Notes under the pieces: model-generated
What the model saw: only the letters and a program-made list of their open reading frames with translations
The model's database searches: none
Told to the model about the DNA's origin: nothing
Assembly: GCF_040807025.1 (NCBI RefSeq)
Contig: NC_090943.1
Span: 26,069,213-26,133,212 of the forward strand
Source: Struthio camelus
Lineage: Eukaryota > Chordata > Aves > Struthioniformes > Struthionidae
Length of the DNA stretch: 64,000 bases
Direction of reading: 5' to 3'
Translations under genes and position numbers: made by a program
Part shown: positions 14,401-28,634 of the stretch, in pieces
Numbering within the stretch: the first letter of the stretch is position 1
Layout of the letters: every line of letters starts with the position of its first letter

Positions 14401-17400
14401 TGCACTTACAAAGTCATCACCCTGCTCAGTATTCAGTTTCACAGACTTTTAATGAGGTTGATTTCCTGCGAAAGCAGTGTTGTTACGATATACCCATGAT
14501 AAGATCCCATGCACCACAGATTACCAGTCACAGCATTTCATAATTTCTTTAGTTTCTATCATAACCGGTCATATTCATAAACATTCCCTTCCATTTAAAT
14601 TTAAATTTCCTCATCCAATTCTAATATAAAACATCCTTTCTCTTTAAAAACCATATTATTTGTTTTCTAGCATAAACTTTGTGAATGACAATTAAAGGAT
14701 ACAAAAATGCTGAAATAATTTTATGCTCTTGTTTGCTATCATTTCATTGAGCCTACCACTTCTCTCCAACTTTCTTCTTAATTATAGTCCTTCTTGCAAA
14801 CTACTTAGTACACAATAATGCCAAATTTTCCTGAGTAATACCAAATTTTCCTGGTGTAAAGGAATCCTTTACACTCTTCTCTGACCTACTAGATTTATAT
14901 CTTAAAACCCAACCTATATCTTTGGGACTTGATCTCATGTCCTACATTTTGGACTGACATATTCCCTTCATGACCTCTCTTTTCTTTGATATAACTCATA
15001 GGAACAGCCTAGTGTCATGCAGTCACTTAAACTCTCAGATCTAATTTTCAGATGGCCTTTGGCAAATTACTTATAATTAGCTACCTTCTCTTCATGAGGC
15101 TTTTCTTGTCTAACTCTCTCCACATAGTACTTCCTACATGCCTTTCTATCTATGTGCCGTTTGTTATTGTCTGTCTAATCACTTATTCTCATTAGAAGTA
15201 CATTCTTCAGTTAGTTTTGGAACATCATCCGAGATTTAATCTCATCTATCAGTTAGCATCTCTCATATGAAAAATGAAAGCCTTCTTAAAAGCATAAAGT
15301 TTATTATTTGATATAACTTATCTTTTTCTTATCCATGAATTAGATTAGAAGTTTGACTCTTGTTTAACTAAAAGCTTTTAAAAGTCTCCCCATCAAAGAA
15401 TTACAAGATATATGATGATACTATGAAGTTGAGGCCAGATGTCTAAAGGCATGAAGGCTGAGATCTTGAATGTTTTCACACTCAGTTCCTAATGGCTACT
15501 GGCCTTAGGTGGTCACCACCCAATCCTGCTGAACAACCTCTTACTTGCTGTGGCAGAAAGAATTCTTTATTTATGCTGTCAAAAGTCCAAAACAGAAAAT
15601 AGGTAAGGATTTGGAAGGCAGATGGAATAGAGGACAGCTCAGATTTAGTGCAAAGAGATACTACAGCGGTACAACTGGATTCAGTGAGTGTTGAAATAGT
15701 ACATGAGCAAATCATGTCTCCAGTCAGAACAGAAAATACCTTTTATTTATGAACATATCAAAGATAGGCTGTCAGGTGGAGCTATACTGCAGAAGGAAAA
15801 ATAAAAAATAGATTTTAACTGTAGGAGGCAAAGAGTCCGGTGTATCAGAGCTTCTGCACTATAATCAGTTATTCCACTAGGTTAAATTTCTGTTAGTGTC
15901 CTACTATTATTTAAGGAACTCCTCAGAGAAAAATACAGCAGATAGATAGATAGATAGAAGGAGAGTTCAATGCTGTGGGCCTAATTCTCAGTTATGTTAA
16001 GGGTCTCTAATGTTACTAAGATAACCTGAAACCGGTAGTGTATATGGTGCTCCGCAAATCTAAACAAGAAAAGACTTGGCCAATTGCAAGGTTTTATCCC
16101 ATTTCCAAGGTTTATTCCCAGTACCCTACAGAGATGGCCAAAAGACATGCAATTCATGGTTTTGCATATGCATAGCTGAAATATATCCACAATGGCAGTG
16201 TTACCTGATTTTCAGGCTTTAAATGCACAGTATCGCATATACCTAACCAAAAGATTTCCTAACTCCATGCTCCCCTCAGGAATATAAGGAGCAAACAGAT
16301 GGCTTAAAAATAACCCAGTCCTCCTTCTCTCCCTATGCTGTGGGAGTAAGTCCTTTCATACCTGCTAGGATGGACTCTGTACACACGGTAGATTTCTGCA
16401 GTAAAAGAAACAGATTCTTCCACTGAGAATTTCCATGGTCGTCACTTTCCTCTTTAGCTGTATTTCACTGGAGTCCAGTTTCACTAGAAAAGGGTTTGAG
16501 GAAGAGCTGGAGAAATGCCAGCACATGGCATGAGAGATTGAAAGTTACTGGCTGGCAACTGGAAGGAGAGAACACAAAGCTAATTTTGTTATGAATAGCT
16601 TTTAAGTTTTTCAAATTGCTTAGGGTGAATGAAACCCTATGAAACATACATGAAAAACATAGATTATTTCAATTCATGTATAATTTGTGTAACAGATTTC
16701 CTGTCCATTGTCATTGACCTACTTCTACCTTCTCTGTACAGGTTTGCCTAACTTCACCCGGTATACCTCATGGGCTTGACAAAACATACAAGAGAGAACA
16801 CTGTCTTAGTAGCTGTCAATGTAGGAATGATTTGCATACCTGATCTCCTTCTGTCCTTTTATAGAAACTTTTTCAGGCCTGATCTTGTTCCTCTCTCAGA
16901 GTTAATTTTACTTTTGGCCAGATAACTATTTCCTCTGCTTCTCCTAGCAGAGTTAACTTACTGATAAACACTGTGACAGGGAATAGGTTGTTCAAAACAG
17001 ACTAGACTTCATTTGCCTACAGGAATCCCAAAAACAGAGACTAAAAGGTTTATGGTCGAAAGTCAAATACATTTTGCCTCATTTGAATTTTGCTTTTCTT
17101 TGTGGTTTGTAACTGGTTTTTTGTGTAGTCTATGAGAATTTGGCTTGTTTAGCTTAGCAAAATGAAAGTCAAGAGGGAGTGAGAGCGGCTTTGTAGATCA
17201 GAAAGGTAAACACCAAAGAAAGGAAGAATGAATTGGGAAAAAAGCAAAGAATGCACTAGAATAAATTTTCTGGATATATAAGCTATATAAGGACACCTTT
17301 CATTAAAGTCCAATTGCACCAGTATAACACTAGAACTTTTAAAGATCAGGCATGACCAAAAACCTATTCCATATTTCTTTCCCCCCTGCACCTTCAACAT

Positions 17401-17580
17401 CAATCAATTAGTTTAGCTCTTATTTTGTAAGGTCTCTGCAATGACCAATGATTGAAAAGACTATTTCTATTAATATTTAATGAGATATATACGATGGTCA
17501 AAAATTGTTCCTTCAATCTCATATTTTGCTATGTTCTGTTGTTAGTGAGCAAGGTATTTCTTGTCAATTCTTTTGTTACA
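8456..17580. other. Intergenic AT-rich DNA, no supported gene
   Basis: Short chance open frames only. A (GATA)n microsatellite at 15,941 is listed separately. No interspersed repeat, tRNA or other RNA gene was recognised. Confidence 0.6.
15941..15958 (+). repeat. (GATA)n microsatellite, about 4.5 units
   Basis: An uninterrupted GATA tetramer run, short but potentially polymorphic. Confidence 0.9.
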
Positions 17581-17633
17581 TTTTTTACTTTCTGTGTGTG
17601 TGCGCATGCTAGTGTGTTTTAATGTAAATAATC

Positions 17634-17639
17634 CGTGTG

Positions 17640-17674
<35 letters not shown>

Positions 17675-17687
17675 ACACATATATATA
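17634..17687 (+). repeat. (GT)n/(AT)n microsatellite, 54 nt alternating purine-pyrimidine
   Basis: A CG(TG)n run with one TGCG interruption passes into TACACATATATATA without breaking purine-pyrimidine alternation. A shorter GT/GCGC run lies just upstream (about 17,591-17,609). The minus-strand open frame through it reads a His-Thr repeat and is not a gene. Confidence 0.95.
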
Positions 17688-20600
17688 AAATATAAATATA
17701 CTAAAAAGTATAATACTTCTCTCTGTGAACTTTGATGAGTCAGTGGGAACTAATACAGCGTTGCTGGCAGTCTGTGTATATACAGTATCACCTTCAGTAA
17801 GAAGAGGATTTGGATATTTCAACAGCATAAATGCTTTTGGGCCTTATTCTGTTGCAGGTGATTAATCTAAATATGTTGCCTTATTTCAGTACATGCTAGA
17901 CTTCTTGGCAGCTCAAGAGAGGTGGGATCCAGGCCTCAGTTACTAACTCAGAGAGATATGTCTGGAAGTGTATATGCCACATGTGTAGCATTAACATAAA
18001 GTAGATCACGTTCCAGCCAGTCTTTTCTCTACCTTTCCCTCTAGTTTTTAACCTGATGCCCACTTGATTCAGGGTCTCCACATGATGAAGCTTAAACCAT
18101 ATGCTGATATACTAATACGTGTTGATGTACTAACTTGGCCTTTATCTGACAGGCGCAATAAATAGTGGAGATTAGCTCTTTAACGTTCAAAGTCCAGAAC
18201 CACAGTACAAAAATGAGACTCAACCATGTAAGCACTGCATTGGTGATACTAAGTACATATTGCATGGCTTCGCTAATTATATATGTTTTATGGTGCTACA
18301 GCTTTAGAAGCCCGCTACTGTCAGACAGATAGACAAAAGCAAGAAGGCAGTTTTCAAGAGTATCACTGATTTTCTAAAATTAGTGTTAAAGTAGGAACCT
18401 CCCTGAGCACTTATTTAATCTCAGTAGAAAATTCATTTCTATGTTTTTTTTCTCAGAGTCTGAAAGATTTTCTCATTCACATAATTCTCAATCAATGCTT
18501 CATGTGAAAAATGGCATTTATTTAACTATTGACATGCCTTAGCATTAATACCCTAGACATTTCAGTGTCACTGGCTAAGCCTAGAATTTGTATCTCTAAA
18601 ACAAAGAGTTTTCTGCAAGAATTATGCAAATTTTATGTGCACAGTTTACAATTACGTCCCATAACTTAGAAATGAGATTTCGTGGGTTTTAGACTAGAAC
18701 CAGCACATCCTCTGTACACAACATTTTGTTCATTTGTTGCATATAGGAACGCAACAGGTTGACTGCCCTAAGCTGTCCTTACTAGCACTGCCAGCAGTAT
18801 GTTGAAGAGCAGCAAGGACTGTTCCTCTTTAATGAGAATGATTCTGAAATCTAATTATCTATTATTTCCCTTAATGAGGGTTAGTATAGAACAATTTAAC
18901 CTGATTGTTAAAGTGGGCATTAAATCCCTTTCCTTCAAGGGTTGAGAAAAAATATCCTGAGCAACCCTATCTTTTTCACTGTCTAGTAGCAATAGGAACC
19001 AAAGGTTCCTTCAAGCACCTTTACAATTATATTTATGAGTTGTCTGCCTCTTGCCAAGACTGAATAAATCTGACCTGATTTACGTGTCTAATTAGAGTAA
19101 TAAGGGGTTTGGGGTTTTTTCAGCTTACAAGCCAAGGGCTCTGGCAAGATCCTTTATGTCACAATATATCAAGGAAATTGAGGGGTAATTTGGGCTGTTC
19201 ACAGGTACGGTCCAAATTTTTATGGGGAGGGTTCTTCAGCTTTCTCAGCTGTTTCAATTCTGTAGAAAGCAAATTCTCTTTCTGCTTAGAAAAATCTGAT
19301 TGTCTTTGGAGGATTGACATGTTTGATGGCTAATTTTAGCCCCTGGGTTGATTGTGAGCATAAGCACTCACTCATCGCTGATATTTTCAACAATATCATT
19401 GAATTTTGACATTTTTATCTAAAAAAAATCATGTTCGCAAGAAGAGGCCGATTCACAAAACCTATATTTATCCACAAAATAAGCCTAAATGTTTTAAATC
19501 CATCAGGACATCCAAGAATAATTCAAAGAGTACACCACGTTTGTATTCTATGGTAGCAAAGAGATTGAATTAAAGGCTTTTGCTTTAGGTTTGTTTAGTT
19601 GGGGTTTTTGTACAAATTAAAAGTTGAAAGTTATTGTCAAATTGAACTCTGTAACTTAGGCATGATGACAGGCCAATCCCCAGTTTTATTTGAGAATAAG
19701 AGCCAAGTGAGCTAATATAGCTTGGCTCTACTCCAATCCAATTGATCCTAAGGTCAAGTAGACAGATGAAAAAGTCTTGCAGGAACTCGCTCCTTTCCAT
19801 AGTGAAAGGGAAACACATTTAGTAGTGAGATATCTTTATTGCCTGATGCCTTTGCAGGGTTGCTCACTGGACCAACTTCTCTACTTAATGGTAACACACT
19901 AGCTCCCGTAGCTCACGAGGAAAGCATCCATGCTTCTTGAAAACATGACTTAAGGGTGCAGATTGTCCCACAGCAGCTGTTTTATGTAGACTCTTTTTAC
20001 TTTCAAAGATCATAAATCCTGAAATTCTCGATTTCACCCAGGCCCCCCTATAACACTATATGAGGTTAAAGGATTAAAACAGAATGAAAGTTATTTCATT
20101 AAGATAAAGTTCACACAATTAAATAAAAACTTGGAAACTAGATGACAGAAAGTAAATAAATAAAAAACCACACCTCTAGATTTTAACAGCCATTTTAACA
20201 AATGGTTTGTCCTTTGTTACTCAAGAAATAGCAATCACCTGAAAACTTGTTGAAAAGCTAAGCGTGCAGAATTCATCAAATTACTCCATCTGCTGGGTGA
20301 TTCCCTCCAATCCTGGATGATTTCTCTTAGGCTGTGTATTCCTGTTCCTTTTTAATGCAAATGAAACATTCAAAGCTTGATCAGTGTCCTTTCAAAGCAA
20401 ATGAAATATTCAGGGTTTGCTTTTGATATTCAAAGCACTTCCTGGAATCCTGACTCCCTCTTTTCTCTCTCCATTTCCAGTTTAAGAAGACCTTTATATT
20501 GCAATTTTAACAAATTCCTCCTTCCACAGAAGGTATTAGACAAACATTTAACACTTTCTTGACTTTGCTAACCTTCCTAAGTTGCATCACTTTAAAGAGT

Positions 20601-23600
20601 ATCAATTATGCAACAATTTGGCTAAGCTTATTATTTCTGGTGTATTGTTGGTGTTCTATGGGAACCATTCATGATACATGAGAAATATATATGTCATAGT
20701 TTGTAACAGAGAACTCAGCCTATGCTGCTGCCTCCCACACTTCATCATGCGTCATACCATGGTACCGAATGCTCTTCCCTGAATCCTGAACTCATCTGTT
20801 CTAAATAAGGAACTGAAGCAACTCTACTTCTTCTTCATAAACCAAGGTCTTCCTGTGCCTTGAATCACAGTCATACTCTTCCATGAATTGCACTGATCAT
20901 TTAGGGCTGCAGGACACAGCTGCAGGCATAACATGTCTGTGTCACCTTCTTTCCATCATGTTTTTCATAACCTTTTCTGAATATCAGCACTGCCTCCATC
21001 AGCATCCCTGTTGCTCAGTTTTTCATCGCTAGCACTTTGAGGTGATGTTTCATACCCAAATGACTCCTTCAAGGAAACTATTTAGAGATAATTTTATCCT
21101 GTGGAACCTGCATCCACTCACCTTCATTGTCTCTTGTCTTCATTAACTTGCCTTCAGTGCTTGCCTCAGAAATGTCATCATCATTCTTCCTGGGCCATGC
21201 ATTTAGAGATGGAAGTAATCCTTTCTCCAAAGTCCTCACGAACTGATCACTTTCTGTAGTTTGGTTGTTGGGTTTCTTGTGGGGAGCTTGTCTGTTAAGC
21301 TTTTTGCATAGCCTAATTCTGATTCACCTTTACCTTTAGTAATCATCCGTGCACCAGCAATGATTGAAAGTAGGAAGCCTGCCTCATATCCTCAGCCACC
21401 AAACCACTTTCTCAGTCATGATACACAGCCCCAAAATCGGACTTCAGACAAATCATATAGACATAGACTCACTCTCTGTGAAGAAGGTTCAAGGGCTTAC
21501 TCTTCTTCCATCCCGTGTACAATCTATGCAGTGTTCCTGGGTCTCACAGTTTTCATATACCCAAGCTTATGTGAAGGCTCTGGGGAGATGTGATTGTATG
21601 GTCAAGACTATAATTAGGAGCAACTCTGCTGTGGTCTCCATTAGGTTCTCCTGGAATGTCAACCCTTGCTGGTCTGTGCATGTTCTACTGGGAGAGTAAA
21701 ATGCAATGAGCAAAAGCTTTTGCAATCTTGATTCAGAATCAGGCAAGCTAAGAACCAGAAAAAAAATTCTGGAAAATTCTGGATTTCTGGAAAATCTAAT
21801 TGATCAAAATTAAAAACAACTGCTAAGCTCTGACAGACTAAGCAAACTGCTGAAAGTTACCTGCTTCACTAATAAAATAAGAGAGCATTAAATTAAATGC
21901 GTTTGGGCTTGGAACACCATCAAGGACTATCTTAATGAATGCCTAGGTATACTTGACATTAAATGAATCACACTACTTTAGTCTTTACTCCTAACGTCTC
22001 CAGACTCACCACTCAGTAGTGGTGGAATGAAGCATCCTATCACACTTGGTGTCAATTCAGCTAAGCAAGGCATCAGGCAGACACGACCAGATCTTTCTGT
22101 GCTGCTTTTGCATGCAGCCTTTGAATAGGCTCCCATTGCAGGCCATGCTTGCTGTGACTCTATTGAAGAAGGCCCTAACTAAGAGACATCATATCCTTCT
22201 CTGGGTTTCATCAGAAGGAGAAGGGTCCAAAACACCATAAACGCAAGTGATCCAGCAGACAGATAAGGCCCAGTCCTGAACGTCGCAAACATTCTGTATC
22301 AGTTTATTATGTGATGAGGCTGAGGTCAGCACTCACAGATACAGAAGATCTGGGTCAGTGTTTCTGAGTGTGTTTATGAAGAGACCTGTACAGCTTAAGC
22401 TGTGGGACACATTACTTCAGGGACGAAAGAAAGTCAGAGCGCAAATAAAAAACTGAATCGAGCAGATAAAAGCTCTCAGCTATTATGACCAACGAGCAAG
22501 AGATGGCTCATGTTCATGAAAAGACATTCCTACATTCCCATGCACCAAAGAATGGACAGAAAGAAGACTTATTACGGGAAAGGAATGTGGGAATTTGACA
22601 AGATAAAAAAGATATAAGCCATATCCAGCATTAATATAGGGATGTGATGCATTGCCTTTCACACTCCAATGAGTATAGCACCTATTTAGTGGTATCTTCT
22701 TTGTCTATTATAACCAGTCTATTACATTTCAGGCATATGACAACAGCTGGCTTATCTCATAAGACTCAATATTCTATATAGTTCCCCAAGCAAAATTCTG
22801 TAGAAATAATTTCTCTGCAAGAAAAATATCTACTAGACTGAATATAGCACACCAAGTTCACATGATAACAGCTTTAGTACCCCTTTGCAACTCTTCTCAT
22901 GAGAAGAGTCAGTGTATGAAACTGTATTTAAAACAGGTATGGGGTATAAAAAACATGTTAAATATGAAGACAATACCATATGCATTCTTCATTGCAATCA
23001 CTTTATAGTCATTACAAATAAAAAGTCCTTGTAGATTGGTTAAAGAAGTAAATATTGAAATGAGATACTAAAATCTCTTTACAAAGTTTTTGTTTTTATT
23101 TTGTCTCAGGAAATTTGCAGAGTTGCTTGAAAACAGCATCAATGATATAAATGATACAATAACTACAGAGAAGGATTCAAGAAATTCAGTGTAAACATAA
23201 GAGCCTTTCTGCACCAGTCTGTGAGCTCATCAGTTAGCACAGTCAAAGAAAGTCAGGTTTAGAAATGAGAGTAATCGAAAAGAAGATTGTTGCAGACCTT
23301 CAGACAGAAGGTAGCTGGTAAGGATTGACAAATGGATGACAAATTTAAAACTATCCCCTATCTCACACCTTCATCTTACACAGAAGCAGAGGCATATCAG
23401 ATCCACTTGGAAGCAGGGTGACACTGAATCTGAGTGAAAAAGAGACCCGGCACTGGGCAGAAGACGTAGAGAAGAATGCAAGTCTCAAATTGTTCTAGTT
23501 GGTACACAGTGGAGTAGCCTGGCGGCTGCTCTGTCTTGTATGAGTTGGTTTGCCTGCTTGGGCAGCATAAGAATAAAGAGGCAAGCACAGGAAGCAGAGA

Positions 23601-26600
23601 GTCACCGTGGCCTCAGGATCACACACAGGATGCCCTTTGTACCAGCTGCAGTTACTCCTCTGGCAAAAACAACACTTGTTCTTCACTCTAAAAAAAAAGT
23701 TTCTGTAAGTAAGTACTGTGTTGCCTATGGGGGTGTCAAATAAGTCTCCTCAAGTAACACTGCTCAAATCTCCTATGTCCATTTCTCACTGTCCTACTCT
23801 GTGGTCTCCGAATGCTGTCTTGTCACCAACACAGCATTTATCGTCTTGCCAGTTCCAAAATAATGTAACTAAACTTCTGATAGTAAATTACCATGAACTA
23901 CAAAAAGCTGTTCTTCAGGTACCAAAGTTCCTTGTAGAAACAAAAGCTCTTCAGAGACTATGGCATGATAAAAGCACTACAATATTCTTACAGCTTTCCA
24001 ATTTCCTTTGAGGTAGAACCTTTTAACTACACCTTTCCCTAGTGCAGTCCTTTAATTTAAAATTGATTTTCTCATCCAAAAATGTAGACTAATTACATAA
24101 AAGTCTCCTTAGTGCAATGAACAATTAGTAGTATTCAGTATAAGTGTTTCAGTCTCAAAACAGCAGTTGTCAACAGTGTCTTGCAGATTTCAGATATACA
24201 AATCAATGCCACAGTCTGAAAACTAGCAAAAGCTTGGTTTATATTTTGAGCAATATGCATTTGAAATGAACACACCATCTCACACTTAAGGTTTGAATGT
24301 TCGTTTTATTTTATTCTTTACCATCACCTCCCACTGTTTAAGAAGCTAAAAGTTTTCAGCAGGCAGAAAGGTAAGGCCTGCTTTAGATTCTCAGCACGAA
24401 GCCTTATACCAAGGGTGTAAGAAGGGACAGAAGAAATTGGACAAAAGTGCCTGGTAATGGTTTAAAGCAGCTTTAAATGTTAATAAAATTGAATTTTTTG
24501 AAAAAAAATATAGAAGCTCCTGTTGGCAAGGAGGAATCCAGCTAAGATAAGCTCTGCATGCAAGTACCTTTTTATCATTAAATGTTTGTAATTGGCAGTT
24601 CTAAATTGCTCTTTTTATCCCCCCCTTTATGTTGTCTTCTTGGTTACAACATTATTGGCTGCTAATTTCATTTTTGTTCTCTGATAATGTAAGAGTTACT
24701 GTGAAACTAATGTGAACATACTGTGAGTTTAATGCACATCGCTCACTGTTATTAGATAGGGCTGCAGGGCAGGCCTGCTTTGATCTACTGGACGAGGATG
24801 TTTTATTATGTAACAAACACAGCTAAAGCTGATAACTTTCAATGAATGTTTAATTCAAGAATGGGTTAGATTTTGGTAAATATTTTTCTATCTGCAGGGG
24901 AAAGTAGAAAACATTCACTCTATATCTTGAGTGGGAAGTAAACACGGAATGAACTAAGGAGGATGACCTGAAAGAGCTGTTCGTGGTGCACAACAGGATC
25001 ACCAGCTAAGTCACCAGTCCTTTGCATAATGGAAATTATAGAAAGGAAATTGGTTATCCGAAGATTTATTCAAATCAACCATTACCCAGAGATTCTGCAT
25101 GTCCCAGTTTGAAACTATAACAGGCACTGATAGCACTACCATCCCCTGACTGGGCTCCAGCTATTTCAGCTGGTCATAAAAGCTACACTTAGCTTGCAGA
25201 TTTGCTGTGCTTTTTAAAGTTCCCAGTCCTAGACAAAATTTACAGTGTAGTCTAACTCCTTATCAGGGCTGGATCCAGGCATGCATCTAGTCAACCACCA
25301 TCACCGCAGTTTTCACAAAAGCACAATCCAGGCATGCTGGCTAGATGGATTTGTCAGCTAAGCATAAAGGTAGCCTTAACATTACTGATGCTGATACTGA
25401 TGCTGTGTGTGGCAACAGGGAAATTTGTGTCCTCAGCACAAGTTTTGACATAAGGAAAGCTCAGGAAAGCTGTATCTGAAATGCTAACCAAACTCTCAGT
25501 GTGAAGTGCAGTATTACTCTAATGCCAATGGGAGCTCCTACATTTCTTAGGATTTCTTGAAAATCAGGCCACTCACATAGGGTTTAAAGAGCCATGCTTT
25601 AGAGTACTAATTTTGAAATGTTTATACTGCAATAACTGTAAAGAGAGGGCTGGGCTTTATGCACAGGATTTTCAAAGGCACAATGCACTTGGGTGCCCAG
25701 TTTCCAAAGAAATTCACTAAAATTTGGGCACCAGTCTTCTTTTGACATTTCAACTTAAAAATTTGCCTTGATGTACCTCTAGAAATATTCCAGATTGCTT
25801 TCTTTTTCCCAAAAGAGTGTATATGAGTTTTCCTGGTTTAATTTATTTTTTACACTTCACTTTCTTCCCTCTCCATTCAAGTGTGAAATATTTATGTTTT
25901 CATCCACATAAATTTGTTTCCATTTGACTGCACTTTGTTATCCATTATGTATACTTAAAGCAGAATTTCAGATCACCAGTTACCTCATCTGAAAGTTATA
26001 AAGTTAAATAAAGAAATGACTTCAAGTTTATGTGGCGTAATAGTAACACAAACAAATGTTTAACTTTTTTAAACTGAAGGACCACTAAAGATTTTTGAAA
26101 AAAATCTCTAGACTTTGTACCCCACCATTCTTTAGCAGCTGGGAACAAAGGTGGTTGTTTTATTGCTTAGAAATCATCATTTTACTCTCATAATTGTAAA
26201 GGATATATTTAGAAATACTGCTTATCAGCTGCAGACTCTACCTTCCAACAGGCAGCCCGTCCCTACACCACTAGCTGTGACACACTACAGGTAAGGCTTT
26301 TTAAAAACACTTCTTGAACTTACAATAAATTTCAGAGTTTGATATTTTGTCTGTGAGACAAAACACTATATTTTGTGCATGTTCTCTTTAGTTCACAACA
26401 CCCGGCTCTACTTTCCAATGCTTACCAAGGTAGGCCAAGCCTTCTGTGTTTCCTTGAAATAGACCACACTTCTAGGAGGCAGAAAACAAACTTGTAGGCA
26501 AAATAGGTCCCACTCTCTTGAGCATGTAACACAGACAGATTGTATCCATCTGCAAAAAAAAAAAAAGGGAGGGGGACTGACTCTCCTCTAGGAATAAGTC

Positions 26601-28588
26601 CCATTTACTGCAGGGATGCTGCCAGGAATATGACGATACTTCTTCAATTCCATGTAGGAACCTGTGCTTATTTCAGCGCCGGCACAAGTTTCCTCATGCT
26701 GGAGAGAACCGATCAGTTTGCCTCTTTTCAGCCCCAACTCGATGTGCTCCCAACACTTCCTTCCTCTACCTCAACAGCATGTATAAATCCATTAATTATG
26801 ACAACAGTACATGAGAAGGAGGGAAAATAATGTAGCTGAGAGGCGTATCATTTCCTTGCAGCCACATCTGGCTGGAGGCCCCTGCAATCCCAGCAGATCC
26901 ACAGTAAAAAGGCCCTTCTCAGACTCCACATCAACAGAGCTGCAGTCTTCACATTGCCACATGGGGTCCAGGGTGATCCCCACATTGAATTAAGCAGAAG
27001 AAACCAAAGAGGCTAGGCCATCTACCAGGTAAGGCACCTCCAGACATTCCCATGGCCAATTCCAATGAGGAAGCCACCAGCTGTGGATTTCTCCCGTGGT
27101 TATTCCAGTACTCGCAGATAACTAGTTAAAGCTCATCTGACACCTCTACTCCGCTTGAGTAACACAAAAGACAAGAATTAAAAGTATATATTCCAAAAAG
27201 TGTCACACTCAACATGACTTTACTTAAAATGGCAATTTCCATGTGTCAGTCTCTGCGAGTATTTCACTACGATATGCTTTTGATTTCTTCATCTCCTTGA
27301 TTTCATTTCATCTGCTCAGAGTTCATTAGTAGTTTGCAAAGAATTTAATTAGGACAAGTTAACCAAATAATTGCAATTGTTATCAAAACTGCACAGACAT
27401 CCCAAACTGAGCTAATCAAAGAAATCTATAGCTTTGTGCCCTTGGACAAACAAGAAACTCAAACCACAAAAGTAGCTCTAGACCTCCTTTGTTTAATATA
27501 GTTGGAACTTTTGCACATTCAGAAAGATATGTGGTTCAAGTAACGACATAAAGACATATTTAGTTCACCTTCTATCAGTGGCTTCCCTGGGCTTACTCTG
27601 GAATCCTAGCGAGAAAAAGAAATTTATTAAATAAACAGACAGAAAGCTGGGAAACCAGGAAAAGCATGTTCCAGTTCTCAGTGTGAAATTAAAGGATTGT
27701 TCTTAGTAGAGTATGGATTGCTTTTGCCATTCTCAATGTCAAGCTAATTTGATGCTAATTTTAATGGCATGAACCTACACAAATTATCCACTGGCCAGTA
27801 AAAGCTTCTAAGAGTACAGCATCTTACAAAATTGCAGCATTTGTGTTTTTTTAACTTCCAGCTCATTGTGGGTTTACCTGTTATCCTTACAAAATACTGG
27901 ATAGTATAAACCATATTAAATATCTTTTGAGGGTCTCACATTTTTGTTTTTGAACTATGACCTGGTGAACATCATATGACACAAAGGAAATTTAGGCTGC
28001 ATGGCATGAAATTTTCCTAACCAAGAAATCTATTATACAGTGGAACAATTTCTCAAAGGACAGGCTGTCAGTGTTTTAAACTGGCTGGATCACACATACA
28101 GTAGAACACTGGCTAACAGTGTTATTCAAATTTTTTTCAGATGGAGGACCATATAGAGCTTTCTTGAAGCTCTGTACTGTCTTGTTCTCAGAGTATCTCC
28201 TCATTTCCAAGCAAATAAAAATCAGGGTAAATCTTGAACATTCATCTTTTACTTCTATTGCCCACTATTTTTTTTGCTTATTTCCTCGTTTGCATTTATG
28301 GACCTTGTATTTGCTTTTTACTAAGTTCTTTCAAGAGAATTTTTTGGTAAGTTGCAGATCAACAGTGATCCATGGATCACAAACTGAGAATGGCAGCTGC
28401 AAGGGTGAATGAAGCTAACTTTCATGAGATCAAAGATATTGATCTAGTTTCTGCAATACATTTTCTAACATTCAGGAGTAAATGCGCTGATAAATATGTA
28501 GATCTATTAAAAGACATTTACAAGAATTTAACCTTAGCAAAGAACTAGAGCCAGAAACAAAATCGGAGTGCTTCAACAAAGTGTTTGA
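17688..28588. other. Intergenic AT-rich DNA, no supported gene
   Basis: Short open frames only, the longest being 111 codons at 21364-21699 with no family resemblance. Contains an imperfect ATTCTGGAAA repeat near 21,766-21,795 and a homopurine run at 26,554. No RNA gene or interspersed repeat was recognised. Confidence 0.6.
26554..26576 (+). repeat. Homopurine tract (A13 followed by G-rich)
   Basis: 23 uninterrupted purines: A13, then GGGAGGGGGA. A simple low-complexity tract. Confidence 0.9.
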
Positions 28589-28634
28589 ATGTGTGTGCGT
28601 GTGTGTGTGTGCACGTGCGCGCATGCATGCGCAC
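28589..28634 (+). repeat. 46-nt perfect alternating purine-pyrimidine tract (GT/GC-rich)
   Basis: ATGTGTGTGCGTGTGT passes into GTGCACGTGCGCGCATGC and ATGCGCAC with no break in alternation. The CG-containing 3' half makes it more Z-DNA-prone than a plain GT microsatellite. It lies in intergenic DNA. Confidence 0.95.

Noticed and set aside
17619..17828. Minus-strand frame with a His-Thr repeat
   Set aside because: Translation of the GT microsatellite.
21364..21699. 111-codon + strand frame
   Set aside because: No recognisable motif, overlaps another frame (21360-21593), no splice or codon-use support.
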